64,000 bases of DNA from Polytrichum commune. Its lineage: Eukaryota; Streptophyta; Polytrichopsida; Polytrichales; Polytrichaceae. The stretch covers positions 7,376,001 through 7,440,000 of the forward strand of contig OX485803.1 of assembly GCA_950295325.1 (NCBI GenBank), written 5' to 3'. Positions 57,170 through 64,000 of this stretch are shown here, in pieces (position 1 is the first letter of the stretch; every line of letters starts with the position of its first letter). Both the position numbers and the translations under genes were made by a program. The notes under the pieces are model-generated. The model made no database searches. It was not told where the DNA came from and was given only the letters and a program-made list of their open reading frames with translations.

Positions 57170-58146
57170 CTCAAACTTAAAATTGCTGCAGCAATTCAGC
57201 TACTTACTCTCACTTCAAAAGATGTGGCGGATCCGTGTCCATAGTCCCTAGACTTTTGTTACAAACATAAATTTGCAAAATAAGATAACAGTGTAGAGGT
57301 GATGAAAAATTTGATAGCGAATTCAACGACGGCTTTTGTGTGATGATAGTTTACCCTGGAAGACCATGTGCAACCCACAATGATACAACAATGCAGAACA
57401 GAAAATTAACATATTCATTGATGTGCATAAGGGCCAGTTCGCCTTAGTTGATCATGAGTTACCCTACGAAACAGCTTCTAGCAAATTTAGCTCAGGTTGA
57501 GCTCTATTCCGAGAACTTTTGAGTAGGCAAATATTGGGACCATTTCTGTGGTTTTTGTTGTCTAGCTTTCTGTTATTTGAGATGATGAGGTATGTCAGGT
57601 ATTTTATAGAAATTTGACAAGAATGAAACACCCATGGCTCTCGTTAGCCACAGAAAAAGGTTAAGAAAACAGCAGGGGATAAGCCCAGATCATCAAATGA
57701 CTCTTTCGAAGAGAAAGAAAGGGGTGATTGAATATGAGGAGGCAGAACGACAAGAAGAGACAAGAAAGTGGCAAACACCTGAATTAGAGATGGAATTTGA
57801 TGCAGAGTGGAATTTCACAAACCTTAGATGATACCAAAGTTTGGCAAAACCCACGATGCAAAGCACTTGCACCCAACTTCGCCTGCGATGAGGAAATTCG
57901 GATATCGGCTCTTTAGTCTTGGCTGAGCAATAGCAACAGTTTGTCTCCGCTGATCAAGTGGGCAATAGTGTGGAGAGGGCAGCTTGTTTGAAGAGGGAAA
58001 GGGCACCAAATTGTTAATGAATGTCCTGCATGAAGCCCGGATATTGCGACACGAGAAACACGTGGCCGAGAGACATAAAAGGATTAATGAGTTACAAATA
58101 GGACCGAAGATGTTCAAGTTGAAGCACTGCAAAATGCCAGGAACTT
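57170..58146. other. Upstream of TPC, no gene recognised
   Basis: This holds the promoter and 5' UTR of the two-pore channel (minus strand, from 57169 upward). Plus-strand open stretches at 57634-57831 and 57984-58187 are rich in Lys, Arg and Glu but match no motif I know. They could be exons of an unrecognised gene or chance. Confidence 0.35.
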
Positions 58147-58147
58147 A

Positions 58148-59045
58148 CAGTCCACCCTCTATAAGTGTTAACAATTGGGAGTGGTAATATTGTTAACACT
58201 TATAGAGTGTTAACACTTATAGAAATATAGAGTTTAACAAATCAAAACATAACACGTATAAATGTAACACAAGTAAAATATTGTTATAATACCAAATGAA
58301 GTTCCAAAATACAATTGAGGAGTCTCACTCCTCCATTTCCACTCCTCTAGGATGGAAGAAGGCATCTATAGAGGTCTGAACTCTGAAGCCTGAACTCTGA
58401 AGCCTTCCCCATCTCTACTGTCCTAGATTAAATTGAAAGACAGATGCAAACTGACTCTAAACCACAAGGACACAAACCCTATCCACCAAAATAATACAGC
58501 ACCCTCAAAATTAATCAGACAAAACTCGCCACTGCTGCCACGGGAGACTTGGAAGGCAGATTTCGGCCAACCATAACTCACTCGTTAGAAGTCGGAATTC
58601 GACAAAACTACTACCATTGGAATCTTCTCCTCAATAGCTTTCTAATGGTATGTGATTCGCCCTACAAGTCTGAAATTCGAAAACAACATTCTCAGAAATT
58701 CGAAGGCTAGTAGACTAGCTCAACCTGCTAGGGTAAACTGAGTTGACGAGGGAGGGACTTGCAGTCAATATCCTAAACCCTAATAATTTCTAAATGGGGG
58801 GTATGTTATAGTATGTTACAGTATATTACATGTGCTATGTTACAGTATATTGTATTGTATGGTATTATATAGTATAATAATAAGTTAGCAGATATAGAGG
58901 GCAAAATTACAAAGAGGGGAGTAGCCGATCAGTTAACACTTAACACTTAACGTTATTGTAATCTCCCCAAGTAGGGAGTAGAAAAAATGTTAACACTTAT
59001 GGAATTTTAACACTTATAGAGGTAACACTTATAGAGGGTGGACTG
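58148..59045. mobile_element. pogo/Tc1-mariner-like non-autonomous element
   Basis: Terminal inverted repeats CAGTCCACCCTCTATAAGT at both ends, flanked by TA at 58146-58147 and 59046-59047. TA duplications and CAGT-CACCCTCTATAA ends fit pogo/Tigger-type elements. Further ttaacacttatagag copies repeat near each end, and gttacagtatatt words repeat at 58805-58860. It is 898 bp and carries no transposase frame. Confidence 0.8.
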
Positions 59046-59059
59046 TACTAAGTTAGAGA

Positions 59060-59424
59060 GAGAGAAGAAACGTTGACCATGTGATTAGCGTGATTGGAAT
59101 GCCCGTTCGACCCACCCTTGGCATTAAACCCTCATGGCATAATACCAGTGGTGCAGGACTACTAACCCCTCTCGAGGTGGGCACTATAGTGACACACTAT
59201 ACTAGTTCCTAGCTAGCCACTAGTGCCTTGAGGATACCGGACATGCATGGAATCCCCCAGAGGGCTTTGAGGTACCCATACAACAAGGTCCAAGGACCCC
59301 CCACCATAGTTGGGTGGACTAAGGTGGTGAGCACCACGCCGGCATGGGAAATAGAACCCACAACCTCCTCATTGGGGGCCATGAGTCCTAACCACCAAGC
59401 CAAGGCCCGTGGTGCTCTTACTAA
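59060..59424 (-). repeat. SINE-like repeat with tRNA-like head
   Basis: Read on the minus strand, it starts near 59420 with gagcaccacgggccttgg, cttggtggttaggactc and, about 40 bases later, gtgggttctatttcc, which resemble pol III A and B boxes. The tail (59060-59195) matches 7243-7380. A tRNA-derived SINE is the likeliest reading, but boxes and boundaries are imperfect. Confidence 0.45.
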
Positions 59425-60019
59425 GGGCGGCTTTATATTAGGGGCCATTTGGCGGCCGGGCCATTTGGAGTAGAGGCAACTTGGACTTGAAGTGGCCCTT
59501 ACTTTACTCTAACTTTAGCTCTACTTTACAAAGTGGCCCGTTGAGTGGCCCTTGCAATATAAAGTCCATAGGACCACTTGTAGGGTCCAAATTGGAAATT
59601 CCGCTTTAAAGTGGGCCTTCCAAATGGCCCTAGGGACTTTATATTGTAAGGGCCACTCAACGGGCCACTTTGTCTTAAATGAATTATGCCCTTTCTTGAA
59701 CTAAAGTCATAAAGTCATAAAGTCATAAAGTCATAAAGTCATAAATGACTATATGATGGAAGTTGGGTGAAGTGGCCCGTAGATGCGAAGTGGCTCTCCA
59801 TAAACCCTCGACCCATTTTTTTGCAGGCGGGCCACTTTTTTCCCTCCAAAACGCCGCCATGTCACCCGCCACGCAAGCTTTAGGAGAAGTGGGCCGACTC
59901 TCAATATAAAGCCCTCGGGGCCATATTAGGGGCCATTTGGGCAATCTAAGCACTCTCATTGGTTGATGCCTAGGGTTTGGAAACGGCCCCTAGAAATGGC
60001 CCCTAATATAAAGCGGCCC
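59425..60019. mobile_element. PIF/Harbinger-like MITE, 595 bp, TAA duplication
   Basis: Ends are GGGCGGCTTTATATTAGGGG and the inverted GGGCCGCTTTATATTAGGGG, flanked by TAA at 59422-59424 and 60020-60022. Inside are an inverted pair (aagtggcccgttgagtggcc near 59530 and its complement near 59655) and five tandem aaagtcat units at 59703-59742. Non-coding. Confidence 0.8.
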
Positions 60020-60022
60020 TAA

Positions 60023-61412
60023 GTTACAATCTAATACATGGCTTCAGCCCGGCCCGATTCATGTGCAAATAAGCCCCAGGTGGCAACTCAAACAGATAAT
60101 TACAAGGGGCTTGTCCAAAAAAATTCACAAAGGCATAGTTTATGTACACATAATCGTACATATAATCTAGATTATGTTTCAAATAATTTATAGCTTTCAA
60201 CTATTGAAGAGGGGTTGAGGAGTTCCATAAGAGAAGTGGGAGAGAAGCCACCGAGAGAAGTCAAGAAGAGAGTTAGGATTAGGGCTTACAAGCCAAAATA
60301 ATTTATATTATCTTCATATTTGTGTGGATTATATAAATTATAATTAGGTATGATGGAGACCAGATTATGGACTAGCCCCCTTGTCCAGGAGAAATTCCAC
60401 GTTATTTTCAAATTATTCATGTATTATAATACATAGACATGTTCAAATCAAAAAATTATTACGTATTATTGACGGTCTCAATGTGCACTACATCACTCCA
60501 TTCTAAGTTTTGTAAAATTGCTCTTTGATATGAATGTACAAGGATAATATGGATGGATTATCTATTACAAATTGTTTTGCACTTGTTGCCACCCCGGGAA
60601 ATAAGCCGTCAATCCGGTCCAACTTTATCAACTTTTTGCAGGGCTAATCTTGCCATATGTAAAGTGATGAAGTCCGATTTCAGGTCCTCATGTTCTTGAG
60701 GGTAAAGTGTAGTGAAGCGAATCAATCTTTTATAGACCGACAATAGAGATGTTCATTATCCAACAAATGAGTCCAATCTGGCCCATGTTGAGAGCTCGGA
60801 CTCATGAAAAGGTCGTCCCACTTTCTTCAAGCTGGCCCAAAGATCTCGCGCCAAAAAGGTGTCACCTAGGACACCACATGGGAGGAGTGAGTATTCTGAC
60901 CCAACCCTAGTATAAAACCCTTGAACCATATTTGATGAAACCAAACGATCTTATTGGACCAAATTTTTAGAGTTCAGGCGGCCCTCAATATCGGCCCAAA
61001 TATATAGTGGACCTTTTTACTTTCTACTCACAAGAGTGTTGAACAAAAAGTTGGAGATGACTTGGTCCTAAGTCTACATGACAGTAGTTGTCCACAATGA
61101 ACGGGAAGAACCGATTACTAGTTATAGATGAACCAGTTGAGTTTGAAAAATCACCAATTCAAATTCAAGACTCCAGGAAAATTACCCATAAAATTACCCA
61201 TTTATATGTTAGAGATTAATTTACAGAATATATATTCCTCAATCTAATAAAGAATAAGTGATAGACGCCAACATGTAACGGTTTGTCTTGGAAACACTAG
61301 GATCCAATTATGCTCAAAAAGTTCCCATACATTGGTTGTCGGTGATAGGGAATCCAGATACAGCCAACTAGGCAAGTAAGTATACAACCTAGGGATAGGG
61401 GTCTCTATAAGC
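60023..61412. other. Intergenic, no gene recognised
   Basis: AT-rich sequence without recognisable coding or repeat structure apart from short palindromic AT words (about 60150-60200). Confidence 0.35.
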
Positions 61413-61415
61413 TTA

Positions 61416-61906
61416 GGGCCGCTTCACACTATGGCCAAAGGTCGAGATGCCATTGATTTCCACCAATCAAATTGCAAGAAACTAAGAATTCGGCCTCTCG
61501 ACCTTTCACACCAGAGGTCAAAGTCCAAAGGTTGTCACAATTTAGAATGTTTACTTTTTTTTTTTAATCAAGGCAATGGACTCTCGAAGGAAGTTTAAGT
61601 CGGATGGGGATGTAAATCTAAACTATGGTCGAGAGGCCGTCAATTTTTTTCCATAAAAAAATCAAACATTGACAAGATCTTGGCCATTAGATTGGAGGGT
61701 TGTTTTGGGCAAGGAGTAGAGTGAGATGCTCCTTCTTTTTTTGGACTTTGGGCTTGGCCTTTGGAGGCTTCACATTGTGCTCAACCAAAGGCTCCAATTC
61801 CTATATTTCATCGGCTATTGTTAACTCATTTCTTTGGACTCTCATCAAGTTTGGCCATTCAATCCCACAGCCTCTCGACTTGGATGGCCATAGTGTGAAG
61901 CGGCCC
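61416..61906. mobile_element. PIF/Harbinger-like MITE, 491 bp, TTA duplication
   Basis: Ends are GGGCCGCTTCACACTATGGCC-type, both sides (21 bp perfectly inverted), flanked by TTA at 61413-61415 and 61907-61909. Same duplication and size class as 7988-8481 but a different terminal sequence. Non-coding. Confidence 0.85.
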
Positions 61907-61909
61907 TTA

Positions 61910-63681
61910 GTGTCCTTTATGTGGTGGCCAAACACATTGAATCTCCTAGTTTTGAAATGAAGACTAGGGTCAAGGGTGTCAAGGTAAAAGGATTTTGGCC
62001 TTGACAAGTGCCTAACCTTGGGGAGCTTAGTTTCAAGGCAAGTCTCCCTTTTATTGGGTAGAAAACATCAATTTTCAAATTTGATCCAAGATGGCGGTTT
62101 TGTAAGGTTTAAAATCTTCATTTTTGATTGGGAGTTGGAGACAAACTGTTTGAACTAACAAAAAAAGACTGACCTTGAAACCAAGCTCCTCAAGGTTAGG
62201 CACATGTTCAGGCCAATTTCTTTTACTTGGCCCACCAATTTCCATGTGTGCGGCCTCCCCTGTGCACTCCAAACTTGAAAGGTGCTTGTGGTCGAGAAGA
62301 AGTCTATGGCACCCAAAACAGGGTTCTGGCCTCTCGTGAGGCCACGTCGCCACTCAGACCTCGAAAACGCCGTTAATCTACCAATCTACGTAGTTCTGTC
62401 ATTTTAACCATACGCTTCGATCGAAAATTTTCTTCCGGTTCCAGCCATAGTCTTCTTAACGAATTTGGTCCAGTATTCCCTCTAAAATGCTGTTCCGAAA
62501 TTACACTGAAAAAATTACGCCATCTTCTTCATCACCCTACGAGTCGGCGACGCTCGAGAGTTGTGGTGGCAGCTGAAGTTGGAGAATCGACAGGAACAAA
62601 TTTGCACAATGTATGTAGCTTTGCACAATGGGTTCTGTAGTTGTATCTTTTATTTTCCTCTCCACATTCCTGGAAGCCTGTGATGATGTATACCACTTTT
62701 GCTGCACATGAAAACCCTTAGGTGAGTGGAATGACATGTTCCCGGCAAAGCAGAGACGTCTATTGTGATGAATTGAAGGTAATGTGTGTAGATTTGTGCG
62801 TGCTTTTTTACGATAAATTCTATCGAGTTTTTGGGTTCCAATCAGTTTTCCCAGGTTTGGAAGAGGGTAAGGGACGTAGTCTCTGCAACAACTAAGGTAT
62901 GATTTTAAGTTTACGAGCTGCTAAGAGCACAGAAATGAGGTGCGAGTAATCTATGCAACTTGGTGTGATTATGTTGAAGCTAAGTGATTTTGGAGAATGG
63001 GTGAGTTCACCAATTCCCATATTTTAGTTCGACCAAGACCAACAGATGGTGGCAGAGTTACTGTTTCACCATCTTCAGCCTTTAGTTACAGGGAGAAATT
63101 GGTGTATAGTTTAAATGCAGGTTGAGGACGAAGGTATCCTTTGTCTCCCTTTGTCTTTAATGACGAAGCCAATGAAATGCAAGATCAATGGGTGAGGTTT
63201 GCTTATAGAGAAGTTTGTGGTATGGAGCTGCATGAGTTAGGAGCAGGTTTATAAATGTTGGTTAGAGGTTGAGAAGTTGAGAGACTTATCTTAAAAGTGA
63301 GTTAATAAATAGTTTCCAATGTGTGGCTACCACTTCTGCATGTTAAGGTGATTGCGCCATGGGTTCCAGACTCTTCTTACAAGTAACGTAGCAGCTTCAA
63401 GAAGCCAAAGTTTGAGGCTAATTTGTTGACACTCACATAGTTGCTAATTTGTTGAACTTAGAATTGATTGTAGTTATGGGTTTCTTAAAATAGGATTGAA
63501 CTGGTTGATTATAGCTAGTACCAAGCCCTTAGGGATACTTGCTTCTCTTGGTGGCTGATTTGTAGAAGGAGCACTCGATGAAGATATCAGAGTAGAGGAC
63601 TTGGAATGAGGGAGTCCCTGATGAGGCAGTAGTTTGAATCATGGTGTGAAAAAAATGGTCAACACTTAGATCTCTTCCTTC
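61910..63681. other. Upstream of the SABRE-like gene
   Basis: No gene is recognised. Part of 62400-63680 may be promoter, 5' UTR or an upstream non-coding exon of the gene starting at 63682. Confidence 0.3.
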
Positions 63682-64000
63682 ATGAGTTTTTCTAGGATGT
63701 TATCTTCATTCGAATTGATTTATTTCATTGTTGGCAGTTTCACAGCGAAGCTGCTGTCGTGGGTGGCCAGTAGAATTCTAGATCCTGCAGTGAGCTTTCG
63801 ATTTGCAGGGTTCCAGCGTGTTAAAGATGTCTCCATTCAATTTCGAAAGGTTAAAAATTCACTCTTTCTCTTTGATTGAAATTATTGAACTGTTTATGTT
63901 GGAAGTGTACAATTAAGAGATGTGATTAGAGGTGGAAGCAATTGATTGTGTTCGAGTAGGAGGCTGTTTCTGATAATCTTAATATATGCAGGGTGGAATT
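63682..64000 (+). CDS. SABRE/KINKY POLLEN-like (BLTP2, bridge-like lipid transfer) gene, 5' part
   Basis: The first exon (63682-63849) encodes a hydrophobic N-terminus (FELIYFIVGSFTAKLLSWV) followed by SRILDPAVSFRFAGFQRVKDVSIQFRK. This matches the start of SABRE/Hobbit/FMP27 proteins: membrane anchor, then a F-R-x-x-G-W/F-x-x-x-K/R-D-V block before FKKG. A GT donor follows at 63850. A second exon starts at 63992 after atatatgcag with codons for GGI, and the window ends. These proteins are very large tubes that move lipid between membranes, and in plants affect cell polarity and expansion. The ATG at 63682 is the simplest start; an upstream exon spliced at 63738 is the alternative. Confidence 0.7.

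Overview
The window reads as nuclear DNA of a streptophyte plant. It holds three genes of conserved plant families with GT-AG introns, separated by long stretches of transposon debris. I infer a non-seed land plant or a charophyte, because the genome is repeat-dense, the two-pore channel is unlike the seed-plant form, and a DNMT3-order methyltransferase sits in a gypsy element. The species cannot be fixed from sequence alone.

Layout. 1-17.9 kb: no host gene. It holds MITE-like elements with 3-bp TTA target duplications (618-1732, 7988-8481), a hAT-like MITE with an 8-bp duplication (2749-3158), a dead PIF/Harbinger transposase (5170-6570) interrupted by a solo terminal repeat (6119-6481), AT-rich arrays (9.5-11.1 kb) and a dispersed repeat family (15.5-17.3 kb). 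18457-22432 (+): a 14-exon NAP1 histone chaperone ending in a CaaX motif. 25.3-26.2 kb: an integrase relic. 27605-50773: a decayed gypsy retrotransposon, internally inverted, carrying a younger near-complete relative (33411-43353, minus strand) and further insertions. 51023-57169 (-): a 12-exon two-pore channel. 58.1-61.9 kb: three further MITEs and a SINE-like repeat. 63682-end (+): the first exons of a SABRE/BLTP2-like gene.

The most remarkable content is the retrotransposon family. The young copy encodes, in one frame, Gag with zinc knuckles, an aspartic protease, a cytosine-5 DNA methyltransferase with motifs in DNMT3 order, reverse transcriptase, RNase H and DDE integrase, followed (after a frameshift) by a PHD finger. 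Its termini are not ordinary LTRs. In element orientation the order is B - coding - A - B - A, a split direct repeat arrangement with TGTC...GACA ends, 4-bp target duplications and an internal GACA-nn-TGTC junction. The older diverged copy has the same layout. In both, the sequence just inside the 5' B repeat is complementary to a site within B, which suggests Tf1-type self-priming. A UAG between methyltransferase and reverse transcriptase is followed by CARYYA in both copies, the TMV-type readthrough context. I infer an element that primes itself, rations reverse transcriptase by readthrough, and carries both a DNA-methylation writer and a chromatin-reading finger. Both copies are now inactivated.

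The two-pore channel is also unusual: its second selectivity filter has Asn-Asn, as in animal Na+-selective TPCs, its EF-hand loops are degenerate, and one S10 arginine is replaced by Ser.
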